64,000 bases of DNA, from positions 124,001 through 188,000 of the forward strand of contig CADANY010000001.1 of assembly GCA_902789395.1 (NCBI GenBank), in the 5' to 3' direction. The translations under genes and the position numbers were made by a program. Under the pieces are notes generated by a model that was not told where the DNA came from, ran no database searches, and worked only from the letters and a program-made list of their open reading frames with translations. This stretch comes from an uncultured Bacteroidia bacterium. Its GTDB lineage: Bacteria > Bacteroidota > Bacteroidia > Bacteroidales > UBA932. Of this stretch, positions 22,048 to 30,235 are shown one piece after another. How positions within the stretch are numbered: position 1 is the stretch's first letter; each line of letters begins with the position of its first letter.

Positions 22048-23184
22048 ATGGCAGATCAGAACAAACCCGGCCTTTTCGAAAAAGGCGGTAAGCTGTACTG
22101 GCTTCACTCCACTATCGATGCGTTCGACACCTTCCTCCGCGTTCCGGGTACCGTAACGGCCCGCGGAGCCCATGTCCGTGACGGCATCGACCTCAAGCGT
22201 GTAATGATCATGGTCGTGATCGCCCTCGTTCCCGCAGCCCTTTTCGGCATGTACAACGTCGGTTATCAGACCGCTGTCGCGACGGGCGCTTCCTGGGGAT
22301 TCTGGAAGATGTTCTTCTATGGTCTCCTCAAGGTCCTTCCGCTCTATATCGTTTCCTACATCGTCGGCCTCGCCATCGAGTTCGCGGATGCCCAGATCAA
22401 GGGTGAAGAAGTGAACGAGGGCTACCTTGTCTCCGGTTTTCTCATTCCGCTGATTGTTCCGGTCGACGTTCCTCTCTGGATGCTCGCCATCGCCGTCGCC
22501 TTCGCCGTCATCTTCGGCAAATGCGTCTTCGGCGGCACTGGAATGAATATCTGGAACCCGGCGCTTCTCGCCCGTGCCTTCCTCTTCTTCAGCTATCCGA
22601 GCAGTATGTCCGGCTCCGACGTATGGGTCCATATTCCGAAGGACATGCCCGCCGTCGATTCCTTTACGGGTGCAACGCCGCTTGCCATCGCCCATGACGG
22701 AATGGGTGCCCTCAACGCCCAGTATTCTTTCATGGACCTCTTCTACGGACTGATTCCGGGATCCGTCGGTGAGACCAGCGTTATCGCCATCCTCATCGGC
22801 GCCCTGATCCTTGTATGGACCGGAGTCGCAAGCTGGAAGATCATGATTTCTTCCATCGCCGGCGGTCTGCTTGTCGGCTGGCTCGGTCATCTCGGCGGTG
22901 CAACCGAACTTCCGGCCGTTTACCAGCTTGTCATGGGCGGCTTCCTCTTCGGTACCGTCTTCATGGCCACCGACCCTGTCACCTCCGCCCAGACGGAATG
23001 CGGCAAATGGATCTACGGCTTCCTGGTCGGCGCCCTGGCCGTGACCGTCCGTCTCTGGAACCCCGGCTACGCGGAAGGCATGATGCTCGCTATCCTGCTC
23101 ATGAATACCTTCGCTCCGCTCATCGACCACTGCGTCGTCTCAGCGAAGATCTCCGCCAGGAATAAAAAAGTAAGAACCGCTTAA
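22048..23184 (+). CDS. nqrB: Na+-NQR subunit B (membrane, FMN-binding)
   Basis: 378 residues with many membrane helices (for example IMVVIALVPAALFGMYNVGY and VPVDVPLWMLAIAVAFAVIF). The phrase VDSFTGATPLAIAHDG contains the Thr to which FMN is bound covalently; an ApbE-type enzyme elsewhere must attach it. It binds riboflavin and contributes the sodium path. It begins 3 bp after nqrA. Confidence 0.97.
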   Translation: MADQNKPGLFEKGGKLYWLHSTIDAFDTFLRVPGTVTARGAHVRDGIDLKRVMIMVVIALVPAALFGMYNVGYQTAVATGASWGFWKMFFYGLLKVLPLYIVSYIVGLAIEFADAQIKGEEVNEGYLVSGFLIPLIVPVDVPLWMLAIAVAFAVIFGKCVFGGTGMNIWNPALLARAFLFFSYPSSMSGSDVWVHIPKDMPAVDSFTGATPLAIAHDGMGALNAQYSFMDLFYGLIPGSVGETSVIAILIGALILVWTGVASWKIMISSIAGGLLVGWLGHLGGATELPAVYQLVMGGFLFGTVFMATDPVTSAQTECGKWIYGFLVGALAVTVRLWNPGYAEGMMLAILLMNTFAPLIDHCVVSAKISARNKKVRTA

Positions 23185-23197
23185 AAGGAGATACGCC

Positions 23198-23953
23198 ATG
23201 AATACAAACAACAATCTGTATACCGTCATCTACACGACACTGATTGTGGTCGTCGTAGCAGCGCTGCTGGCATTCGTCTCCCAGTCCCTCAAGGGAAAAC
23301 AGGAAGCCAACGAGAAGGCCGACACCATCTCCCAGATGCTGACCGCATCCGGATTCGGCACAAAGGCCGAATTCCAGAAAATGGGGAATGCTGCGGTTCT
23401 CGCCAAATATGCGGATGTAATCGGACAGGCCTTTACGGTCAATGCCAAAGGGGAAAAGGTCTCCGACCTGGACCTCAGCAAGGTCTACTCTCCTTCCGAG
23501 CTCAAACGCCAGAATTACAACATCAAAGGGACCGGGACCGGCGAAGCCGAACTTCCGGTATTCATCTTCAAGGACGGAACGACGGTCGTTCCGATCTACG
23601 GAGCCGGCCTTTGGGGCCCGGTATGGGGTTATATCGCTTTCGAAAAGAACAGCAATGTAATCAAGGGTGCGTATTTCGATCACGAAAGTGAAACGGCCGG
23701 TCTGGGTGCGAAAATCAAGGATGACCCGGAATTCCAGCATGAATTCAACGGGGAAACCGCAGACTTCGCCGGGACCGACGTATTCAGTATCGTAAAGGGA
23801 GGCGCTCCCAAGGATGCAAACGGCAAATCCCTCGTGGACAATAAGATCGACGCCATTACGGGTGCGACCATGACGTCCCAGGGATTGGAAGCCGCCATCG
23901 ACACCTGGCTGGGCACCTATGCCAAGTATTTCCTTAAAACTATGGAGGAGTAA
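23198..23953 (+). CDS. nqrC: Na+-NQR subunit C (covalent FMN)
   Basis: 251 residues. One N-terminal membrane helix (YTTLIVVVVAALLAFVSQSL) is followed by a periplasmic FMN domain; the flavinylation motif is DAITGATMTSQGLEAAI, the Thr in GAT being the site. AGGAG lies upstream of the ATG (about 23187). It passes electrons between NqrB and the rest of the complex. Confidence 0.96.
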   Translation: MNTNNNLYTVIYTTLIVVVVAALLAFVSQSLKGKQEANEKADTISQMLTASGFGTKAEFQKMGNAAVLAKYADVIGQAFTVNAKGEKVSDLDLSKVYSPSELKRQNYNIKGTGTGEAELPVFIFKDGTTVVPIYGAGLWGPVWGYIAFEKNSNVIKGAYFDHESETAGLGAKIKDDPEFQHEFNGETADFAGTDVFSIVKGGAPKDANGKSLVDNKIDAITGATMTSQGLEAAIDTWLGTYAKYFLKTMEE

Positions 23954-23956
23954 GCC

Positions 23957-24571
23957 ATGAATGCAAAACTCAAAGAAACCATCCTGAACCCGATCTTCAA
24001 GGGCAACCCGATTACCGTTCTGGTCCTCGGTATCTGCTCTTCCCTCGCGGTTACCGTTACGATGAAGGGTGCGCTCGTCATGGCCCTCTCCGTCATCGTC
24101 GTCACAGGCATTTCCAGCCTGATCCTCTCCCTGCTCCGGAATACGATTCCGGGCCGGGTCCGTATCATCGTCCAGCTCGTTGTCGTCGCCATGATGGTCA
24201 TCCTGGTCGACCAGATCCTCAAATCCTTTGAGGCGACCTATGCGATCGACAAGCAGCTGAGCGTCTATATCGGCCTTATCATCACGAACTGTATCGTCAT
24301 GGGCCGTATCGAGGCTTTCGCCCTCGGTAACGAGCCCTGGCCTTCCTTCCTGGACGGTATCGCCAACGGCGCCGGCTACGGAATGATCCTGCTGATCGTC
24401 GCCTTCTTCCGGGAGCTCCTCGGAAGCGGCACGCTCTTCGGAATCGACATCCTGAACTGGCTCGGCTACGTTCCGAACAACCTCGTGATCCTGCCGCCGT
24501 TCGCCCTCATCCTCCTGGGATGCATCGTATGGGTCCAGCGCAGTATCCAGAAAGACCTTCAGGAGAAATAA
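23957..24571 (+). CDS. nqrD: Na+-NQR subunit D
   Basis: 204 residues, six membrane helices, RnfE/NqrD family. The two conserved Cys positions that bind an iron centre with NqrE are visible: VLVLGICSSLAVTV and IGLIITNCIVMGRIEAFALG. The gene starts 3 bp after nqrC. Confidence 0.96.
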   Translation: MNAKLKETILNPIFKGNPITVLVLGICSSLAVTVTMKGALVMALSVIVVTGISSLILSLLRNTIPGRVRIIVQLVVVAMMVILVDQILKSFEATYAIDKQLSVYIGLIITNCIVMGRIEAFALGNEPWPSFLDGIANGAGYGMILLIVAFFRELLGSGTLFGIDILNWLGYVPNNLVILPPFALILLGCIVWVQRSIQKDLQEK

Positions 24572-24589
24572 CGTAAAACACTAAGGATT

Positions 24590-25204
24590 ATGGAATATCT
24601 CAGCTTATTCGTAAAGTCAATCTTTGTTGACAACATGATCTTTGCATACTTCCTCGGAATGTGCTCATTCCTGGCGGTATCAAAGAATGTGAAGACGGCT
24701 GCCGGCCTTGGTGTCGCCGTTATCTTCGTGCTCCTCGTGACGCTCCCGATCAACTACCTGCTGAACCGCTTCGTTCTCAGTCCGGGAGCGCTCCAGTGGC
24801 TCAGCCCTTCTCTCGCGGACGTCGACCTGAGCTTCTTGAGCTTCATTATCTTCATCGCCGTCATTGCGGCCATCGTCCAGATCGTTGAGATGGTCGTCGA
24901 GAAATACAGTCCTTCCCTGTATTCGTCTTTGGGAATCTTCCTGCCCCTGATCGCCGTCAACTGCGCGATCCTCGGCGGATCCCTGTTCATGCAGCAGAAA
25001 GACTTCGTCAATCTCGGCGAAGCGACCGTCTACGCCCTCGGCAGCGGTATCGGCTGGTTCCTGGCGATCGTTTCGCTGGCCGCCATCCGCGAAAAGATGG
25101 CCTACAGCAAAGTTCCGAAGGCGCTGAAGGGTCTTGGTATCACGTTTATCACCGTCGGTCTGATGGGCATCGCCTTCATGACCTTCATGGGTATTTCATT
25201 GTAA
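24590..25204 (+). CDS. nqrE: Na+-NQR subunit E
   Basis: 204 residues, six membrane helices, homologous to NqrD in inverted topology. The Cys motifs are [18 protein letters not shown] and [17 protein letters not shown]. Together with NqrD it holds an intramembrane iron-sulphur centre and the quinone/sodium route. Confidence 0.96.
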   Translation: MEYLSLFVKSIFVDNMIFAYFLGMCSFLAVSKNVKTAAGLGVAVIFVLLVTLPINYLLNRFVLSPGALQWLSPSLADVDLSFLSFIIFIAVIAAIVQIVEMVVEKYSPSLYSSLGIFLPLIAVNCAILGGSLFMQQKDFVNLGEATVYALGSGIGWFLAIVSLAAIREKMAYSKVPKALKGLGITFITVGLMGIAFMTFMGISL

Positions 25205-25219
25205 GAGGAGGCAGCCATT

Positions 25220-26494
25220 ATGGGAAATACAATTTTATTCTCTATCCTGGTCATTACGATAGTGACCCTGATACTTGTTGCGCTTCTCCTTTGGATCAAG
25301 ACCGCTCTCACCCCTTCCGGTTCCGTCAAGATCAGCATCAACGGCGGCTCCAAGGAACTTGAGGTCACTCCGGGCGGAGACCTGATGCACACCCTCGCCG
25401 ACCAGGGCATTTTCCTTCCCTCGGCCTGCGGCGGTAAGGCCAACTGCGGCCAGTGCAAACTCCAGGTCCTCGACGGCGGCGGCACCATCCTGCCGACTGA
25501 AACGGGATTCTTCTCCCGCAAGCAGATCAAGGAAGGCTGGCGCCTCGGCTGCCAGGTCAAAGTCAAGGACAACCTCCAGATCGCCGTTCCTGAATCCGCA
25601 CTCAGCGTCAAGAAACTGGAATGCGAAGTCATCTCCAACGAGAACGTGGCGACCTTCATCAAGGAATTCACCGTCCGTCTCCCCGAAGGCGAGCATATCG
25701 ATTTCAAGTCCGGCGAGTACATCCAGATCGACATTCCGGAGTACGAAGCAGACTTCTCCGATATGGGCGTGGACCCGATCTATATGGGCGACTGGGAGAA
25801 ATACGGCATCACTTCCCTGAAGTACAAGAATACCGTTCCGACGATCCGGGCCTACTCGATGGCCTCGTATCCTGCCGAGAAGGACGTCATCAAACTGAAC
25901 GTCCGTATCGCAACTCCTCCGTTCGACCGGACCCAGCCGAAGGGCGTCTTCAAGTTCGTCCCGGGCGTCCCTCCGGGAATCGCTTCGACCTATGTCTTCT
26001 CCCGCAAGCCGGGTGACAAGGTCATGATCAGCGGCCCTTACGGAGAGTTCCTCCTTCCGAAGGACGATCCCGACACGCAGGAGTACATCTTCGTCGGCGG
26101 CGGCGCCGGTATGGCTCCGCTCCGCAGCCACATCATGCATCTTTTCAAGACGCTCAAGACGAAGAAGCCGGTCCGGTTCTTCTATGGCGCCCGCGCCCTC
26201 GTCGAGGCCTTCTACCTGGAAGACTTCGCCGAGATCGAGAAGGAATTCCCGAACTTCCACTTCACCCTCGCCCTCGACCGTCCGGATCCGGCAGCTGATG
26301 CGGCTGGCGTGAAATACACCCCGGGATTCGTACACAATGTCATGTATGAGACCTACCTCAAGAACCATGAGGCTCCGGAGGATATCAAGTACTTCATGTG
26401 CGGTCCTCCTATGATGGTCAAGTGCGTCAACGAACTTCTCGACTCCCTCGGCGTCGCCCCCGAGAGCATCCTCTACGACAACTTCGGCGGTTAA
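25220..26494 (+). CDS. nqrF: Na+-NQR subunit F (NADH dehydrogenase)
   Basis: 424 residues: N-terminal membrane helix (ILVITIVTLILVALLLWI), then a 2Fe-2S ferredoxin domain with SACGGKANCGQCKLQV and a fourth Cys in LGCQVKV, then an FAD domain (RAYSMASYPAE) and NADH-binding site (FVGGGAGMAPLRSH), ending YDNFGG. It oxidises NADH and starts electron flow in the complex. Last gene of the operon, followed by a strong terminator. Confidence 0.97.
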   Translation: MGNTILFSILVITIVTLILVALLLWIKTALTPSGSVKISINGGSKELEVTPGGDLMHTLADQGIFLPSACGGKANCGQCKLQVLDGGGTILPTETGFFSRKQIKEGWRLGCQVKVKDNLQIAVPESALSVKKLECEVISNENVATFIKEFTVRLPEGEHIDFKSGEYIQIDIPEYEADFSDMGVDPIYMGDWEKYGITSLKYKNTVPTIRAYSMASYPAEKDVIKLNVRIATPPFDRTQPKGVFKFVPGVPPGIASTYVFSRKPGDKVMISGPYGEFLLPKDDPDTQEYIFVGGGAGMAPLRSHIMHLFKTLKTKKPVRFFYGARALVEAFYLEDFAEIEKEFPNFHFTLALDRPDPAADAAGVKYTPGFVHNVMYETYLKNHEAPEDIKYFMCGPPMMVKCVNELLDSLGVAPESILYDNFGG

Positions 26495-26516
26495 TCCCCG
26501 CCCCCATTATTTAGCG

Positions 26517-26555
26517 CATCGGCTGGCCTTTCCGGGCCAGCCGATGTTGTTTTTC
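26517..26555 (+). terminator. Rho-independent terminator of nqr operon
   Basis: CATCGGCTGGCC (26517-26528), loop TTTCCG, GGCCAGCCGATG (26535-26546), then TTGTTTTTC. Perfect 12-bp stem, 22 bp after nqrF. Confidence 0.95.
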
Positions 26556-26586
26556 AAGGGCTGACTTTCTGAAGGGCTGGTTTTAA

Positions 26587-26834
26587 GTCATTCTGAAGGG
26601 CTGTCGCCCTGAAGAATCTCCCCCAGCTAATCCCCCGCCCACGATTTTGGCCGTTTTTGTGTGTGGCCGGGGCAAATCACCGGTCTCGCCCACGATTTCG
26701 GCCCGTTTTTGTGTGCGGCCGGGGCCAATCACCTGTTTCGCACACGTTTATGGGCATTTCTGTGGGCGACGGCCATTCTGAAGGGCCGGTTCTATGTCAT
26801 TCTGAAGGGCAACCGCCCTGAAGAATCGCCCTCG
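26587..26834. repeat. Cluster of intergenic repeats
   Basis: Two repeat types are interleaved. GTCATTCTGAAGGGC...CGCCCTGAAGAATC occurs at 26587-26618 and 26796-26827, with a partial copy at 26774. A second type, with core CGCCCACGATTT, GTTTTTGTGTG and GGCCGGGGC, occurs at about 26636-26682 and 26687-26734, with a degraded third copy to about 26774. Palindromic CATTCTGA...GAAGAATC elements are widespread in Bacteroidetes intergenic DNA. No protein is seen here. Confidence 0.75.
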
Positions 26835-26951
26835 CCCCTAACCACGATGACAACCTTGTCGTAATTTCCGGATATACTGTTCGATGCATACCTTTGCCGA
26901 CACATCCGTATTTTTTTTATACTCCACACCCGATGTTTGAAAAACAATTCG

Positions 26952-26959
26952 TATATTTG
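26952..26959 (+). promoter_or_regulatory. -7 box of island operon / leader RNA
   Basis: TATATTTG matches the Bacteroidetes TAnnTTTG box. TTTG at 26936-26939 is closer (12 bp) than the usual 19-20 bp, so the -33 element is unclear. The leader RNA would start near 26965. Confidence 0.5.
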
Positions 26960-26963
26960 TAAG

Positions 26964-27185
26964 TGTCCTTCGGGACATTACATACGATGAACGTGTTTTC
27001 GCTTTTATCCTTGAAGAGAAATCTGGACAATTTCACAAGTACAAGGATAGACAAGCACTCTTCGTCATTCGTTGGTATATCGTGCCTCTCGGCACATATC
27101 CATACGGGTGTGGAGTCTTTGTTTATTTGTACTTGGGCTGTCCAGAGCCTCTCTCAGATAAACGGAAAATGCTCCACACTTTTTT
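26964..27185 (+). ncRNA. Structured leader or small RNA ending in terminator-like hairpin
   Basis: No protein is seen. A TGTCC-TTCG-GGACA hairpin (26964-26977) and a GTGCC-TCTC-GGCAC hairpin (27083-27096) each begin a module of about 100 bases that also contains CATACG soon after. The first module has ATCCTTG...CAAGGAT pairing. At the end GTGTGGAG (27109-27116) pairs with CTCCACAC (27172-27179), followed by six T residues, 3 bases before the ATG of the first island gene. This fits an attenuator or a separate RNA read into the operon at low level. Confidence 0.55.
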
Positions 27186-27188
27186 GCC

Positions 27189-29279
27189 ATGTTATCCATT
27201 ATTGAAAACAACCCTTTTCGTATCCTTGGTGTCTATTCAAACGCTGAGCAAACTGAGATAATTAAAAACGAAAGAAAGCTAAGAGCATATACCACTGTCG
27301 GTAAGCCCATTTCTTTATTAACGGATTTTGAGCAGATAATTGAATGTCCAGGCCAACCTTTTCATGAATGGGAAAAGGGCTTTGACCATCTCGAGTTTGT
27401 TACATCATCCCAAGGAGTTTCTCTTCGAGATTTCTTACAAAATTATTATTCCGTATATGCGGTCCCCGCTAGTAACTATAAAGAAGGGTTCCTCGTAGCT
27501 TATGATGCTAATTACAAAAGGCAAGAAATAGCAATTGATATTTCTTATGATTTGAATAACATTATACAAACGTGGTGCAGAATCAGTGGAGAGCAAGATC
27601 TACACCTCGATAATCATATGATTAATATACTTGAAAAAGAAATTGCAGGATCCTTAGAAATAATTAGAGAAGATGACAAGAAACTGGTCCTCTGTCAATC
27701 GCAATCAGAGCGAGAAAAGATAATTGTCGGATATAATAGTATCGAAACAGCTATTGTATATAATAGAGTCGAAGATCTTATTGGAAAGACTAAAGAAGAG
27801 ATAATTAACTACATATCAGATAATAAAGCATACTTGTATATTAAGGATGAAGAGGATCGCTTATGTCTTCATAAGTTCCTTCTTAATAGATCAAATGAAA
27901 CAATCGAAACAGCAATTTCTAATCTCAGCACTTCAAAAGACAAGACTCGATATTCTCTATTCTGGTTTGCAAAAAAGACTGAAATCGACGAGAAGGTATT
28001 GGAGATTGCGCAGAAAGGGAATTTAAGTGAAGCGATTTCATTTTTGCAAGAGAAAGGATTAAAAGGTGATTGCCCTTGTTATTCATATTATCTTAATATC
28101 GCAGTTCTTTCATTGATAGATAAGGATTACGAAAGTGCAATTGCTTATTATTTGAAACTGATCCATACAGATGAGTATAGAGAGAGTTTTCTGATGAATG
28201 TCGTCGGCGATTCTTTATCTTATTCCGCTACTGATTTATCAAAATTCTTGTTAGAGGAGTTCTTATCCCAATTAGATTCTAACGAATTATATGAGATTCT
28301 TTATGAGGAAAGTAATCACTATCAGCTATCATATGAACTTGATTACATCATAGATCATGCATCAAGAGATTACATTTCACTAATCAATAAATGGGTTAAA
28401 GATGTTGAGATCTTAGCGGACAATGGTGATAAATGGGAAGTAAGAAAGATCATTTTGAATCATGCCAAACCATCATTAGAAAAACTTAAAACAATTCTTG
28501 GAGAAAGCGCTCCCTTATATTTGACAACGGCAGATAACCTAGCAATACAGATTATTAGAATTGGATCAATCCTATCTAATAATGCCAATGATGTGAATAC
28601 CATTGATTGTTTACTTGAAATTGACAATTATGCATTGGAATTAGCAACTGGAGAATTAACAATTGAAAAGTGCAGAAAAAGCATTGAAAACCTAAAAAAT
28701 CTGAAAAAACAAGCAGCGTACCTTAATAGTATAGAATCCATAGCTAAAGAAATTGATACTTTCAATCACGCCGCACCGGCAATTGAATTAGTCATTCCAT
28801 TTGTTAATAAGTGCAAGGATCATCTGATTACAATCAGAACTCATACAGGACCCGCAGATAGTAATTATCTTGCCATTTCTAGTTCTGTCGCTAATAATGC
28901 ATTAGGGATGGTCATTTCTATAGTTAATGAGATCAATTCTCCTTATTCTCTATATCCCAAGCCTAATAAAACGATGATTTTGCACTCGGCGTTAATAGCG
29001 ATGCACATTATCGGGTCTTTAGATATGACTTCAGAGGAACGGGGGCATTTTAATCAGAACAATTTAGCTTTAACTGATATAGTTCAAAGACTTCAAACTC
29101 CTGCCGGAAGCAGTAATTATTCCTCAAAGGACTATCGATCCCAAAAAACAACCTATCATTCACCGGAAAAAACAGATGGACTCGTTAACGATGGTATAGG
29201 AAAAATATTGGGGTATATAAGTCTTATTGGAGGTTTAATTGCCTTCATAATGATGGGGATAATCGGCCTAAACGGTTAA
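27189..29279 (+). CDS. J-like domain protein with helical repeats and C-terminal membrane anchor
   Basis: 696 residues. The N-terminus NNPFRILGVYSNAEQTEIIK resembles the first helices of a J domain (compare ..YxxLGV.x.A...EIKK) but lacks the HPD tripeptide. The segment ETAISNLSTSKDKTRYSLFWF (read from about residue 240) and what follows (VLSLIDKDYESAIAYYLKLI) match the second J-like protein of this cluster; about 175 residues are inserted between these parts here. Helical TPR-like repeats fill the middle, and the end is a single hydrophobic helix (ILGYISLIGGLIAFIMMGII), so it is probably tail-anchored. First gene of the island; a role as adaptor for the Hsp70 two genes on is inferred. Confidence 0.7.
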   Translation: MLSIIENNPFRILGVYSNAEQTEIIKNERKLRAYTTVGKPISLLTDFEQIIECPGQPFHEWEKGFDHLEFVTSSQGVSLRDFLQNYYSVYAVPASNYKEGFLVAYDANYKRQEIAIDISYDLNNIIQTWCRISGEQDLHLDNHMINILEKEIAGSLEIIREDDKKLVLCQSQSEREKIIVGYNSIETAIVYNRVEDLIGKTKEEIINYISDNKAYLYIKDEEDRLCLHKFLLNRSNETIETAISNLSTSKDKTRYSLFWFAKKTEIDEKVLEIAQKGNLSEAISFLQEKGLKGDCPCYSYYLNIAVLSLIDKDYESAIAYYLKLIHTDEYRESFLMNVVGDSLSYSATDLSKFLLEEFLSQLDSNELYEILYEESNHYQLSYELDYIIDHASRDYISLINKWVKDVEILADNGDKWEVRKIILNHAKPSLEKLKTILGESAPLYLTTADNLAIQIIRIGSILSNNANDVNTIDCLLEIDNYALELATGELTIEKCRKSIENLKNLKKQAAYLNSIESIAKEIDTFNHAAPAIELVIPFVNKCKDHLITIRTHTGPADSNYLAISSSVANNALGMVISIVNEINSPYSLYPKPNKTMILHSALIAMHIIGSLDMTSEERGHFNQNNLALTDIVQRLQTPAGSSNYSSKDYRSQKTTYHSPEKTDGLVNDGIGKILGYISLIGGLIAFIMMGIIGLNG

Positions 29280-29327
29280 GATAACATATTAATTATCAAC
29301 ATATTATAATTATTCATAATACAAAAG

Positions 29328-30233
29328 ATGAAAAGGATAATTCTCTTAATTATCATATCTCTATTGGCAATGCCGATTCTTGCACATGAGAGCTTGCAGT
29401 CCATTTCCGCACTTGATTCACTTAATAATTCAGTCCGCCAACTTCAACAAGAAAACAATGAAATGGCTAGGACCAATGCCTCTCTCCAAAAAAGAATACT
29501 ATCATTAGAAGTTTTAACGAAAGATTTGAAAAGAGAAACTGAAGCACTGTCGAAGAGCATCTCTGACTCTAAAACAAGTTCAGCAAGTACAATTAACGCT
29601 CTGAGGGGTTTGAGAAATGACGTCGATCATCTCATCAACCATACTAGTTTCATCGAGTCGGACCTCATAACAAGCACTAATAAGGTATTCATACGGAGCA
29701 TTATCTTTTCTATAATTGTTCTGGCGTTAACAACCCTCCTTTCATTTTTCTTTTATAAAAGAGTGAATAGACAGATTGGTACTCTGCATGTCAAGACACA
29801 GGATCTAAATAAAGAAATAATCAAAAGATTGTCATTAGAGATTGAAGAGTTTCAGAATATCTCGAATTCTATCATCCTTCTTTCCTCTTCAGGAGAGGTA
29901 CAGCAAGAAAGGCATAATCTCATCATATTACTTGCTGACAAGATAACATTTATGGAAATGACCCTTTACCGAATGGATTCTTCCGTTCGTGGGTACAAGC
30001 AATTAACAAGATCTATAAGGCAAATGAAGGACAATCTTCTCGCCAGTGGATACGAGATTGTGGATATGCTTGGGAAGCCCTATCATGAAGGTATGAAGGT
30101 TACGGCAAACTTTATAGAGGATAATAATCTTGGAGAAGGGCAACAAATTATCTCAGATATAATTAAGCCTCAAATCAACCATAATGGACAAATGATTCAA
30201 GCAGCACAAATCACAGTTAGTCAAAATATTTAG
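29328..30233 (+). CDS. Inner-membrane coiled-coil protein
   Basis: 301 residues. A signal peptide (MKRIILLIIISLLAMPILA) leads to a coiled coil of about 90 residues (SVRQLQQENNEMARTNASLQ, then LEVLTKDLKRETEALSKSI). A membrane helix follows at about 122-143 (FIRSIIFSIIVLALTTLLSF), then a helical C-terminal part of about 150 residues. The topology suggests a periplasmic coiled coil joined to a cytoplasmic domain that could dock the Hsp70 or kinase. No known family is recognised. It sits 48 bp after the J-like gene and 2 bp before the Hsp70 gene. Confidence 0.7.
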   Translation: MKRIILLIIISLLAMPILAHESLQSISALDSLNNSVRQLQQENNEMARTNASLQKRILSLEVLTKDLKRETEALSKSISDSKTSSASTINALRGLRNDVDHLINHTSFIESDLITSTNKVFIRSIIFSIIVLALTTLLSFFFYKRVNRQIGTLHVKTQDLNKEIIKRLSLEIEEFQNISNSIILLSSSGEVQQERHNLIILLADKITFMEMTLYRMDSSVRGYKQLTRSIRQMKDNLLASGYEIVDMLGKPYHEGMKVTANFIEDNNLGEGQQIISDIIKPQINHNGQMIQAAQITVSQNI

Positions 30234-30235
30234 AC

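Noticed and set aside
21157..23130. A 657-codon frame antisense to nqrA and nqrB
   Set aside because: It is a shadow caused by strong codon bias in the GC-rich nqr genes; the sense frames encode well-known proteins.
26587..26834. CRISPR array
   Set aside because: Repeats are few, imperfect, of two kinds and without regular spacers; no cas genes in the window.
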